Positions 33,178-44,839 of a stretch of 64,000 bases of DNA are shown one piece after another. The first letter of the stretch is position 1; each line of letters begins with the position of its first letter. Both the position numbers and the translations under genes were made by a program. Source of the stretch: Vitellaria paradoxa (taxonomy: Eukaryota; Streptophyta; Magnoliopsida; Ericales; Sapotaceae); contig CM034236.1 in the NCBI GenBank assembly GCA_019916065.1, forward strand, positions 26,050,358 through 26,114,357, written 5' to 3'. The notes beneath the pieces are model-generated. The model ran no database searches. It had not been told where the DNA came from and saw only the letters and a list, made by a program, of their open reading frames with translations.

Positions 33178-35085
33178 AATCAGAGATGTCACCCGGGCCC
33201 ACCACAGCCTTGTCCGCGTCAACCCTTGGGATGGTTTTACCAGTTAAGAAAATCAAATATTAGTCAATTTTTTTTATTATTACTTTTTGTCTATACAATA
33301 TTTTTTTATTAATTTTGTTTATTTAATAATTTTAAAGCATAGTAGTCACGTTTAAAAATTTATAAACAAATACTTCAAATAAAAAAATCACCCATAGATG
33401 AACCCAAAAAAAAAAAAAAATTGACTTTTTTATTTCTCTTTTTACAGTGGGTAAGTTCTCTTATTTTCAATTATTTCTTTATAAATATCACAGAATGAGG
33501 GTAAAACACTGTTAAATTTGTAATACATGTAAAACTTCATAATCTAACTCTTGCTGGGAGGACTCATGCCTCTTCCGCTTTCAACTGGTAGTTCGACTGG
33601 TATCTTATACTTCATTAATTCTACTATATTATTTATTTTTAAATTAATTAAATTAAATAAATTATAACATTTATCAAAAATAATTTTAGTTTAATAAAAT
33701 CTTTGAATAAAATAATTCATTTTTAATGTGATGCAACAAAAATAGATTAAGTATTGAAATTAACAAAATATTTATAATAGAAAAGAAAAAAAAGAGTGAA
33801 AACAAATTTTTTTTGTTTAAGTTTTTTCTGTAAACAAAAAAAAATAAAAATAGATATATCAAACACGTTTTTGTTATCTATTTTCAAAAATCTATAAATA
33901 TAAATGGGGAAACGACAAATACAAAGGCTACCAATAGGAAACTTTTATTATGGTTTAATTATTATTATTAGGTGTCTGGCAGGACGAACCTATTCATGAA
34001 ACGAGAGAAGATTTTTTCTCCACTCATCAAATTAAAAAGTCATAAAAATAAAAGTAAAACGAAGAATGTTAATTTTGAAATAATAAATAGAAAGTGAATG
34101 TAATTACGGCAATTGATATATTTTGTATTAATTGTTCTTCACTACGAAATTAACTTTGTAATTTTGTAAAAACAAAAAATAACAAAGGGTAGAGAGAGTT
34201 TTTGAAGTAGTGCTAACATCTTCACCCAATATGGTAATTTTTATAAATAAATTGATTAACTTACCTTACGGAAATTAAATTATATTATGATATTTATAAT
34301 GTTAGACAATAATACTAAAAATATGAGAATTAATATATAGTTTAATGTAAAAATAATATATAGTTTGAAAAAAGTATAAAAAGTTAGTAAAAGTTGATAG
34401 ATTTTTTAATAAATTAAATACAATAAAGTTTGTAAACTTTTAAACATATTACTTATTTTCATAAAAAGAATACATTTAAATAAGAATGGATGCATAAGAC
34501 AAAAAAAAAAATTAATAATAATTTTCACTTGTATGTAAGTTCTCTTATTTTATAACATTTTCATGAATGTAAATAGCATACTTAAAAATTATTAAAAAAA
34601 ATATTATAAAAAATATTAAATAAAAAGTATCATAAATAGGAAATAATAATACTAAAAAATATTAATATCGTAATATTTGTTGTTAATTTATATATTTTGA
34701 ATTAAACAATAATACTAAAAATAGTAAGATTAGGTAAATAATAATATTAAATTACAATTTTTAGGTTCATTAAATATTTATATTAGTTAAAATATTAAAT
34801 AACGAATTAGAATATTGATAATATAATTAATTTAGGTTAAATTAGACGCTTTCAATTAATATTGTAATGGCTGGTTACTCAAATGATTAAAAATACTTTT
34901 ATTATTTGAAATCATAGTTTGATTTATGTTATAATGAGTAAATATTGAATTGTTCGTAATATCTATTGTTAATTTATTTAATTTGTATCGTATTATTTTA
35001 TTTGTTGTATATTTGATCTTCGGATAATTTATTGAAGTGTTATTTTTTTGAATAGCAATAATTAACTCTAATTAACTCTAATTAT
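33178..35085. other. AT-rich CACTA interior with small GC-rich islands
   Basis: Mostly AT-rich and empty. Two short blocks of different composition stand out: 33181-33250 (CACCCGGGCCCACCACAGCC region) and 33540-33610. Neither could be identified; captured host fragments or SINE pieces are possible. Confidence 0.35.
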
Positions 35086-35545
35086 AAGAAAACCCCTAAT
35101 CTTGCGTGGGCCTAATCCAACATTTTTCTTGGGCCTTCTTGGGCCTAGTCCAATCCAATATGAATACGATAAGAAAATTAGGTCAAACAATAATATTATA
35201 ATATTGTTTCTAGGTAATTTACTGAATAATATAGTAATTAATTACACAAGCAGCAGTAGTTAATTAATAATATTTAATTAGTTCAATTAGTAACTACAAT
35301 AAAACCCCTAATCTTGCCTGGGCCCAATCCAACATCTTGCTTGGGCCTAGTCTAATCCAATACGAATACGATAAGAAAATTAGGTCAAACAATAATATTA
35401 TAATATTGTTTCTAGGTAATTTACCGAATAATATAGTAATTAATTACACAAGCAGCAGTAGTTAATTAATAATATTTAATTAGTTCAATTAGTAACTACA
35501 ATAAAACCCCTAATCTTGCCTGGGCCCAATCCAACATCTAAATAC
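35086..35545. repeat. Tandem duplication, ~205-bp unit, about 2.2 copies
   Basis: CCCCTAATCTTGC begins at about 35094, 35305 and 35507. The copies share the sequence through AATATTTAATTAG with few differences. Confidence 0.85.
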
Positions 35546-36043
35546 TTTATTCTAAGTTAGAAAACAAACAGACATTGAGAACTACTTTATTTTATTCATT
35601 TGCATATATTAGTGAAACTTAGACCCGTTTAAGAATCTCGTACGCCACCTGTTTGGTCATCCTTAGGTAACGGATTAGGTCTTTGACCAGGTTCATTGTC
35701 CTTTCGATGAACATACGGGGATTGACGTACGTGAATCTTGAATTGTCCAGTATGGACAGTTTGGGAATGCAATTATCCATCCTGTCTTCAACAACTCATG
35801 TACTGTCCTATGTTAGATGAAGCTTTGGTTGACGTCCTGTTGTTCTTCGGTTGCGTACACAGGGTACGACTGATGTCGTCTGTGTATCGTGTACTTGAAG
35901 AACCACGCGGACATGCTGCCGAAATTTTATCTAATTAGGGGACAAAGGCATTGAATTGTTGAGTGCAAGTTAGATCGTGTATTCTCGAATGGGATAAGAC
36001 CAACCACTCTGTAATGAGGAGGTAAAATTTAAGACTAGGTGTT
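35546..36043. other. Unassigned leader upstream of TNP2-like gene
   Basis: About 500 bp of more balanced composition than the flanking AT-rich DNA, with only short frames (for example 35738-35938). Position suggests a transposase 5' leader or a decayed exon. No domain recognised. Confidence 0.3.
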
Positions 36044-36115
36044 TTGCATATGGCACTACATTTTATAGTAATGACATTTTTTTCCTCTTGGGACTCCACA
36101 GATACTCTAAGCGAG

Positions 36116-37183
36116 ATGGATAAGAGTTGGATTGATTTGCCGAATAGGATGTCCCCGGCACCACGAGCAATGACCGGGGTTGAATTGCTGGCCAAGATGG
36201 AGCGGGAGCAAATTCGAACAGTATATGACTTTCAGGATCTGTTAGCCCCCCCGCTACCATCTATTTCTGGTGCAAATACGAACCGAACCCATAATTGGAA
36301 GAAGAAAAGTATTTTCTATGAGTTGCCCTACTGGAAAGACAACTTACTCAGGCACAACTTGGATGTCATGCACATTGAGAAGAATGTTTGCGATAATATA
36401 TTGTGGACGATCCTTGGTGTTAAGGGGAAATCAAAGGATAATGCTAATGCTCGACGTGATTTGCAGGAGATGGGATTGAGAACTCCATTGCACTTGCAGC
36501 CGGGAGAGTCCAACAGGGCATACATGCCACATGCACAGTACACCATGAGCAAGGAGGAGAAGGATGCGTTCTTGTCAATTCTGAAAGGCGTGAAGGTACC
36601 TGATGGATATTGCTCGAATATTTCAAAGCGAGTTAACATGAGCGAACGGACGTTACAGGGTTTGAAAAGTCATGACAACCACGTCCTGCTTCAACAGTTG
36701 TTGCCTATAGCAGTAAGGAATTGTTTGCCTAATAATGTTGTGTAGCCGTTGATCGAGCTCAGTAATTTCTTCAGGCAGTTGTGTTACAGAGTAATCCGTA
36801 CAGAAGATTTAAAGGGTCTGCAGGACAAGATTGCTTTGACACTGTGTCATGTAGAGAAAATTTTTCCGCCGGCATTTTTTGATGTCATGGTTCACTTGAC
36901 TATACACCTAACTGAAGAAGCCCGACTTGGTGGCCTTGTCCAATTTAGGTGGATGTATCCGATCGAGCGATATATGAACACATTGAAGAGGTATGTGTGG
37001 AACAAAGCTCGACCGGAGGCATCCATAGCGAAAGGATATTTGATGGATGAGTGCATAAATTTTTGTGCGGCATATCTAAATGATGATGTCCAAGCGACTT
37101 TTAGCAGGTCGGAGCGGATACGGTTGATTTACATACCTAATACACGGTTGTGTACTTTTTTATCCGAACAAGGTAGATTTTAA
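36116..37183 (+). pseudogene. TNP2-like CACTA transposase, internally deleted
   Basis: ATG 36116 opens MDKSWIDLPNR, which resembles the start of the transposase-associated domain of TNP2 proteins. The frame then passes within about 15 residues into GVELLAKME, KKSIFYELPYWKDNLLRHNL and DVMHIEKNVCDNILWTIL, a late part of TNP2. The part between, including the Transposase_21 catalytic domain, is absent. A TAG at 36743-36745 (codon 210) interrupts the same frame. After it, PLIELSNFFRQLC, VHLTIHLTEEARLGG and WMYPIERYMNTLKRYVWNKA match the C-terminal DUF4218-like region. No frameshift. This copy should not encode an active transposase. Confidence 0.8.
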
Positions 37184-37244
37184 ATTTATTTTTCTTTGTA
37201 TTTTGAAATTATAATAAGTTTAAATTGTGAACAATTAGGGAGCC

Positions 37245-38941
37245 ATGTTTGGACGCTCTAGGAGGAGGACTGGTCCTAGGACGATGGCTGAGCGTCTCGG
37301 GCTATCCTGTGTCGGGAGTAGCTCAGCAGATGCTATCCCACCTTCACCCCCTATGTCCACGCGTCCTTCAGTGACTGACACAGATGCAGGTAAAGTTCTT
37401 TAATTTCGGAATGTATCTTATCCAACAACAGTAGGTATATTCTGTTGTTTTATCATGTAACAATTTGTTTGAAATAGATTCTCCCACTCCGAGCAGGCTT
37501 TCGAGGTCCGGCAGAGGACCTTCGAAGGGATTGCCGCAGTGGAACTGTGGATCTCAGTGGATGACCGTTCAGTGGGATGACATGCCCCATCCCATTGGGA
37601 AGGATGGACGGTCTTTGATTTCACAGCTCGGACATTTGGTCTGGAATCCGATCAGATTCCCGTTGACCACCCTCGAGTGGGATCGTTTCCCAGATTCTAC
37701 GTTCGAGGGTCTATGGACCGAGGTACAGGTATGAAAATTTTATATTCTAATTGTACGTGGTTTATGTGCTGAAACTTGTAACAAATAATATTCTACAATT
37801 TGTCATTTTTAGACCAATGTAGTTGATGTTCCTCCAGACTTCCGGGACGTTATGTTCGCCAAGTGTCGAAAGATGTGGAAGGATCATAAAAATAAGATTA
37901 AAGATAAATACTGGAAAGGTCATGAGAATGACCCTGACATCCTCCAGCGGGTCCCACCGGGCGTTCTTCCCCACCAGTGGGCTGAGCTCGTCAGGTATTG
38001 GTCGAGTCCCGAGGCACATGTGAGTAGATTGCGAGTTAATTATTTTTCCTTAAGTTTTGACGTTATCAAGCGTAAATTACAAAAAGTAATCGAAAAAAAC
38101 TTAAAATAGGCGGAGGCCCAAAGGAACTCGCGAAATCGAGGATTGCAGGGGCCGGGGCACAAGGAGGGGACTCGACACTTTTCTCAGGTTCGCCACGAGA
38201 TAAAAACATGAGCTTATCACGCCAATAGCAACTTTTTTATTTATCTTTTTTAATGATAGTAAATTATTAACATATAATTTACCTTTTAACAGAGGACAGA
38301 GGAGGGCCTGAGGACAGATCGGATGTCCATGTGGTTGGCGACTCGACGTACTGATTCGCCGGAGGTTCAGGCTATACAGGTAACAAATTTTAATATTTTG
38401 TCCAATCAACATATAATTTAATTTTTTCTTTAGATAATATAGTTAGTTATCTTGTTTTTTCTATTTCGGCTTGTTTGCATTAGGCGCAGTTTAATGCACG
38501 TCTAGATGAGCTGTCGCTAGATGAGAGGGAGTCTGAAGAGAGGAGGGACGAGATATTTTTCTCCATTGTCGGACGCGATGGTCATGGATACACGCTTACG
38601 CGGGGCCCAGGTATTCCACGCCGATCCGTCACACGAGCAGAATCATCTTCTCAGGCCAGACGTCGCGATCAAGATCTGCTGCAGACTTTTCGAGCTGAGA
38701 TGGACACGCGAGAGGCAGCACTTCGGGCCGAGATGATGGCTGAGATGGAGAGGCGCCTCTCTCAGAGTCAGAGCCATCCACCTCGTCCTCCTCAGGTTAA
38801 AAATTTTATTTCTCGTTACTATTACTCATTAAAATTATATAAATTTATTTATTCATGTCTTCTTAATTATCACGTTCTAATTTCATTATTATTTCATTGT
38901 AGGACCCGGATGATGGCGGATGGCCCTCTTGGACTGATTAG
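37245..38941 (+). CDS. TNPA-like CACTA protein (Transposase_24 type), seven exons, intact
   Basis: Exons at 37245-37389, 37478-37728, 37813-38019, 38110-38187, 38293-38379, 38484-38795 and 38903-38941. Every junction has GT-AG ends and the phases fit, giving 372 codons to a TAG with no stop. The core (exons 2-5: WNCGSQWMTVQW, then FRDVMFAKCRKMWKDHKNKI, KEGTRHFSQ) resembles the plant En/Spm Transposase_24 family. The C-terminus has a coiled-coil-like Arg/Glu helix (about 38690-38770) and ends DPDDGGWPSWTD. In En/Spm the TNPA protein binds the subterminal repeats, here GCGACCGC. Exon 4's donor (38188) is the least certain. It starts about 60 bp after the TNP2-like stop. Confidence 0.8.
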
Positions 38942-39377
38942 GATTTATTTGTATATATTTTGATCAGTACATTTATATATATTTTTGTTTTTGTATTTTG
39001 AACATTTGTATATAATAAAATTTTATTTTAATTGTAATCTAATTTGATATTGTGTTTGTATATATAATCATAATTAGGAGATATGTTTTTTTTTTAACTG
39101 ATTTTATGAAAAATTTCATTAATTCCATGTGCAATTTAATAAATTAAATTTAATATAAATATTTATACATAAGTAATTAAATATAATAGTTATTATAAAT
39201 AATTAATAACTATTAAATAAATAATCATTATAAATTAAAAATAAATTATTATTAAATCATTTTTTTAAATAATTTGATTTGTAAAACAAATTATTGAGAT
39301 CTTATTATAACAAAATTTAAATTATAATTATTGAGATTTTTAAATAATTTAAATCTTTTTTTTTTTTAAATTACTTA
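38942..39377. other. CACTA 3' AT-rich segment
   Basis: About 430 bp AT-rich, no gene. It includes AATAAA-like polyadenylation candidates near 39015. Confidence 0.4.
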
Positions 39378-39785
39378 TAATTAGCGACCGTACGTGGCGG
39401 TCGCTAGTAGTCCATTCGGGTCGCGAATACTCATTGGTGCAAAACTTATTGCGACCGCTACTCAGTATTTAGCGACCGCTAACTACGATCGCTAATGATT
39501 CGCGCCATATTCGTGCCACTAACAGTATCTTTGCGCCAAACAAACAGCGACCGCTTTTTCAGTATTAGCGACCGTTCTGAGCGGTCGCTAGTACCCCTAC
39601 GTCTAAACTCGAGCGGTCGCAAATAATTTAGCGACCGTCATAGCGGTCGCTAATACTTTTTAGCGACGAAGCAAATGCGACTCGTTTGACGCGGTCGCTA
39701 AGCCGTCGCTAATACTTTTAGCGATCGCTTTTTCACCTTTAGCGACCATCTTTGGCGGTCGCTATTTCCACAATTTCCACTAGTG
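39378..39785. repeat. CACTA right subterminal repeats and terminal inverted repeat
   Basis: More than ten GCGACCG/CGGTCGC-type motifs in about 400 bp, in both orientations, ending in the terminal inverted repeat. Confidence 0.85.
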
Positions 39786-40265
39786 CTAGTCTTTTTTTTT
39801 CTTCTTTTGCAGTGAATCACAATAAAAGAAAAAAGAGGTAAACCTAGGATGGTCATTAATTATAACAAATTAAATTAAAATCTAATATTTGATGGGTATG
39901 TTATACCTAAAAAAATGTTTTAGTAACTCAAACCAAAGATGCTAAAATATTTAGTAAGTTTAATTATAGATCAAATCAGGCTTATAGAAGAATCAAAACC
40001 ATTGACTGCCTTCTTTCCACCATTTGGCCATTACCAGTGGACAGTCTTACCATTTGGAATTTATAATACGCCACAAATATTTCAAACAGTGATAGACGAT
40101 ATCTTTAAAGATCTTAAAGATTTATATCTTGCATATATAGATGATATATTAATATTCTCTAAAAACAGAGAGGAACATAAGCATCATTTAGAAATAGTTC
40201 ATAAAACATTTTTTAGATAATTGAATAATTCTTACTCCAAAAAAGATTGAGATAGAAAAAAGAAG
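39786..40265 (+). pseudogene. Endogenous pararetrovirus remnant, reverse-transcriptase core
   Basis: Directly after the right CTA duplication, plus-strand frames resume the viral RT: KRGKPRMVINYNKLN (about 39825-39875), a 93-residue open segment at 39939-40220 with LPFGIYNTPQIFQTVIDDIF, and YIDDILIF at about 40133. The catalytic YIDD box is intact, but stops and a frame change lie upstream. The short caulimovirid-type sequence differs clearly from the two Ty3 RTs in the window. Interrupted at 40266 by a solo LTR (TSD AGAAG at 40261-40265). Confidence 0.85.
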
Positions 40266-43002
40266 TGTAATACCCCGAACTTTTGTGTTAATGTAAATAG
40301 ATGATTATTCAAACGTTTTGAGGTAATAGTATGTTGATTAAGTGGTATTCACATTAATTGTACTTTAAAGTTGGGAACTTTGAGAAGGATGAGCCAAACA
40401 TATGAGAGTTGGCATTTTAGCACAAGTGCAAAAGAGGGGGGCACCTTGGGCACACGAAACATGGGCACCCAAGGCTTGGGCACATGCAACATGGGTGCCT
40501 AAGAGTTTGGGTGCATGGTTAAGAAAGTGTTGGACGCCTGAGCTTTAACAGAAGTGACAGGTATGATGTGTTCTGACTTGTGCAGCCGAGCCTTAACCCT
40601 ACACACCTATATCTAAGCTAGGAGGGTGGAAAAATCTGGAAGGCACTGTGGAGGGATTAATATATTATCAAATATATATATATATATATATAAATGTGTA
40701 TGATGCAAGAGAAAGAGAGAAATGTTAGCTTGAAAGAGGCTGACCGGGAGAAGAAGAAGAAAGGAGAAACAAGAGCACCAAGTGAGGGTTTGAATGGTAA
40801 GTGCTTCTAGCCTTGATTAAAAGCTAATTAACTTTGCAAGAATGCAGTTGGATACTCAAGAAACCCATCTATGTAATTTGTTCGTCACTTAGATGAAAGG
40901 GTGAAGAGATCAAACCAATCAAAGTTGGGAGCTTGAAATCGGGAAGAGACCACCCCTTGTTCATCATCTCTATTGGGTTTGAGGTAGGGATTTTATGCTC
41001 AATCTTACATATATGATGTGTAACAAGGTTTAGAACAACACTTGAGTAACCCCAGCAAGTTTTGATTTCATTTAAGGAAGAAAATGGGAGTTATATACAC
41101 ATACATGGTTTAAGAGAGAGAACATGGGGTTTGATCCATAACTTAGCCCATAGTTGATGAGAACTCAAATAGATGGTTTCTTTTGATGCTTATAAGACTT
41201 GTGGTAATATTGGAAACAAGAAACTCTAAGTATCTTGCCATAAACTTGGTAAATTTGAGGTGTTAAGTGTGGAGAATGAAAGATCCAGAAAACAGAGCGT
41301 CACTTGAACCAAGCTGTGGGCGCACGAGATGTTATCAGTTGGGCGCCCACCTTCTTGGGCGCACAAGGTATGGGTGCACAAGGTGTGAATGCACAAAGTG
41401 TGGGCACCCAAGATCTTGGGCGCACAACTGAGTACCTGTTGGGTGCCCACTGAGCCTAGAAAGGTTACCGGACTTAGTTCATTTTGGACATCCTACTATA
41501 GAGTTATAAAGAGTTTGGTTTCATGTTTTTACATGATGTTTCATTTGTCTAAATTCTATGAATTGGAAAGGGGAACATGTTCTAAAATGTTAATAAGTAT
41601 TGTTTACTTTGAGATATAAAAGAGTATGAATTGAAGCGTGAACTTTTGTTAATAAGTGATGGAAATTAAATAAGGTTTTGAATAATTGAAATGGAAAGAC
41701 AAAGTGTGATGAGCTATATGATGAATTAAAATGTGTTTTGAATAAGGGAATTAAACATTAAATGTTGTTAAATGTTAACTATTTGTTGATGTTTGATCTT
41801 TGTTGATATATGATGGTAAATAAATAAGGCTTGGAATAAATGAAATGAAGAGATGAAATGAAGAGATGAAATGAGTTGTGTTACATGATGAAATGGAATG
41901 TGGTTATGTGTGTTGGAAAGTTTATGGTGATGAATGTGAATTGTGATTAAAGAGAATTGTATGTGATGAATGATTGATTGTGTGTCGGGGGCCGTGGTGG
42001 GGTGTGAAAATAGGAAGGGTCTTGAGATTACCCTCGGGTTGAAAGTCCCGGAACCTGCGCAGGGTTTGGTGTCAATGCCAGTGGGTTAGCAGCCCACAAT
42101 ATTGTGTGTGTATATGGGTTACCCATAGCCCTGGACTACAATCCTAAACGATGTTGTTCGATTTATTGTTTCCGTTGGGTCTGGACCCATAAAAGACGGT
42201 GTTGTGTATGCACCCAACCCCCGATGACTTGTGTGGTTGTAGCCATGTGATTGAATAATGAAATAATGATACTATGGATGTAATTACGTGATTGAATGAT
42301 GAATAAATGGTAATATGGATGTGGATATATGATTGAATGTTGAATATGTGATAAGGTGGTATGGAATGTGATTTGATTTAATGTTGGGAAATTCAATAAT
42401 GAATAATAATTGGAAATGTATGCAATAATATGATGAGGATGAATGATGATAAATATTGGCGTAAGTTGAAAACTAATTGAAAATAATGAATTGTTATAGC
42501 TTATAGAACGATATTGATATAACTATGTATACAAGAATTATTGGCATGCATGTGTTGGTTACATACCATATATGTTAGTATGTAGCATCATGAGCACAAG
42601 TGGACCCGTGCTTATGTCCCTACAGATTCTGTTGTAGGAATGGAACACACTAACCAGGTGGGCTAATGGGGTTGGACTAGAAGTGCATTTGCATGAGCCA
42701 ATCCAGACTAGTAGAACTGTTGGTTATTTAAGTTGAATATTTATTTGATGGTTGTAATATTATTAAATTGAGAGACTCAATCGATATGGTTGTAAAGGTC
42801 CTAAGGCCTATGTAAAGCTTAAATGAGAAGAATATGTTATAGTTTGAGGCCTGGCACTAGCTGAGGCTAATTTCATATTATCTAATATGTATTGTGGCTC
42901 ACCAGGAGTTGTTGCGTTGCTCTGATCATGGGATGGTAGTATTAGTACATGTTATGTGTGTTTATCACTCACCCTTAGGGTCACGAGATCTGGGGCATGA
43001 CA
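40266..43002 (+). mobile_element. Family-B solo LTR, intact length
   Basis: 2737 bp from TGTAATACCCCGAAC to GGGGCATGACA, flanked by AGAAG (40261-40265 and 43003-43007). It contains the upstream array (40438-40520), AT-repeat TATA region (40672-40692), intron candidate (40797-40892, donor GGTAAGTG), downstream array (41339-41455) and the conserved island (41988-42230). No internal retrotransposon sequence remains. Confidence 0.9.
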
Positions 43003-43410
43003 AGAAGACATTCTCAAAATTCTTATAGAACAAAAAGATTCTGAAGAACTAATATATGGATATAATTTTGGAAGGTTCAAACAAAATGAAGTTAATTATA
43101 TTATTTTCAAAAAAGAACTCTTAGCCATAAAAATGGTATAAAGAGGTTTTAAATTTATTTAGCTCCTACTAAGTTTTTGATAAGAACAGATAATCAAACA
43201 GTTAAAAACATTTTTAAAAAGAAGAGAGTTGAAGATAACCCTAGAAGAATTAGATAGTCTAATTACATTTCTCAATATTCATTTAAAGTTGAACATATTG
43301 GATCTATTAAAAATGTTGTTGCAGATTATCTTAGCAGGTATTCGACGGATATTAAGACTAATAGAATTTTAAAATATTTAGAAATCTTTAGAACAACCAA
43401 ACAAGGCTAA
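43003..43410 (+). pseudogene. Endogenous pararetrovirus remnant, RNase H region
   Basis: Frames show a KKELLAIKM-like segment (about 43110), FLIRTDNQTVKNIFKKKRVE (about 43175-43235) and VADYLSRYS (about 43320), matching caulimovirid RNase H. The stretch between the YIDD box and this region is shorter than usual, so an internal deletion is likely. Several frameshifts. Confidence 0.8.
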
Positions 43411-44818
43411 GATGTCCAAAGCAACCTGCTCTAAGGGTAAATAGGTACAAGCTAAACAAGTTGAAAACATTTTTACTAAAAAAACATTCCACAAGAGCAT
43501 GTCTCATGGAAGCTACATTCCAGCAGTGCTAAAAAAACCATTTGCCTTAGCAAAAGAAGGAATTCCAAATTTCTTCAATCCTAGTTTGGAGAGCAGACTC
43601 CAAAATTTCTTGAATAAAATATGAAAAAGTCATATTTTAGGAAAAAAAAACTATAAATTCTACAAAGTAATAACAGGAATGGTATATGAGCTAAAAAAGT
43701 TTCAAGACAAAGTTAATAATTGTTGAAAAAATTGTCAAGAAATATGATTTCAAAATTTAATTTTAGAAACTTCATTATTTGATTACCAAAGAATTTTTAA
43801 AATTCAGCGAATTATGAAAATTTTGGAAATATCTACAAGTAATGCTCATTTTAAAAAAGTCAAAAGAATTAAACTTTATGAAGAGGTTAAAAAAAAAATC
43901 CTCCCTGGAGCAATATTTTCAATTGTTGATAATTATGTTAATGATCAAATGATTAAACCAATCCTACAAAATTTTCTGATAAAATTAGATATAATCCTAT
44001 TTTTCATATCCAAAAAATTAAGTTCAACCTTTAATTAGACAACTGGAGGTTCTACACAATTGACTAGGGGAGGTCTAACATAATTGATTGGGTTTTGGTG
44101 AAAAAAATCATCTTCAATTCACTGGAGGCAACAACCTCTCAAGATTTTCCAACACAAATCAAAGCCATGATTAGCAAAATTTCCTATGGCTTTAAAAAAA
44201 AAAAGTCATGGTGTTTAAAGTTTATAGTTTTGTAGGTGGTGACATAATAAAAGATTTTTTGATCCATACCAAACCTGAAAATTGAAGGAACACTCCTCGT
44301 TCGATACTAATCTTTCCTCTAAAAAAAGGAAAATGGGATATAAAAAGAAGATGTCATTTCAGAAGAATAAATTCCGTTATGGTCTTGGGTAGAAACAGTG
44401 TACTAGGTTAAGATTCTATAAAATATGCCAGAAAAGCATATGGCTATTGATAGCAAGAGATTATTTGTATCTTCTGTTCCATTAATATTCTGAACTCCCT
44501 AAAATCAAAGAAAAAAAGCATTTGACTTTTAAACAAAATTAGTCATATGGAAATTGATGCATCATCAGAGATGATCAGTAAGAAAATTTGAAAAAGAAAA
44601 GGATTTGGAAGCCATTGTCTTAGCTGAAGAAGCCTAAGTAGAGCACGATTATTAGGAAAATATGGATGAAGAGACTTGGTACAACATAAAGAATATAATG
44701 AAATGCTAACAAAAGTTAAACCATTGGTATCAACTAGCATAATAATTAGCGAGTAAGATTCTGAGTTTTTAATATAGTAATTAGTGAGAGTTGTGAATTT
44801 TCTAAGCATATCATCAAC
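43411..44818 (+). pseudogene. Endogenous pararetrovirus remnant, downstream ORF
   Basis: A series of broken plus-strand frames after RNase H: a segment with GSYIPAVLKKPFALAKEGIP (about 43506-43565) and another with RIMKILEISTSNAHFKKVK (43810 onward, 74 residues open), and later weak frames to about 44600. Position fits the separate ORF downstream of the polyprotein in florendoviruses or the inclusion-body/transactivator region of other caulimovirids. Homology cannot be decided by eye. Confidence 0.5.
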
Positions 44819-44830
44819 TGGTATCAAAGT
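44819..44830 (+). other. Degenerate Met-tRNA primer site of the pararetrovirus
   Basis: TGGTATCAAAGT differs from TGGTATCAGAGC at two positions. It lies after the last viral frame, where the caulimovirid minus-strand priming site separates the genome ends. The two changes are G-to-A and C-to-T. Confidence 0.5.
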
Positions 44831-44839
44831 CTAGACAGT

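Larger units (their letters stand above)
30957..39785 (+). mobile_element. CACTA (En/Spm-type) DNA transposon
   Basis: 8829 bp. It opens CACTACTAGAGATTG and ends in the complement of CACTAGTGGAAATTG (11 of 15 bases shared), flanked by the 3-bp duplication CTA (30954-30956 and 39786-39788). Subterminal GCGACCGC repeats occur at both ends. Inside are an internally deleted TNP2-like gene and an intact seven-exon TNPA-like gene, both on the plus strand, plus AT-rich filler with two tandem-repeat blocks. It split the pararetrovirus RT. Confidence 0.9.

Noticed and set aside
36116..37183. Active CACTA transposase
   Set aside because: The catalytic middle is missing and an in-frame TAG is present.
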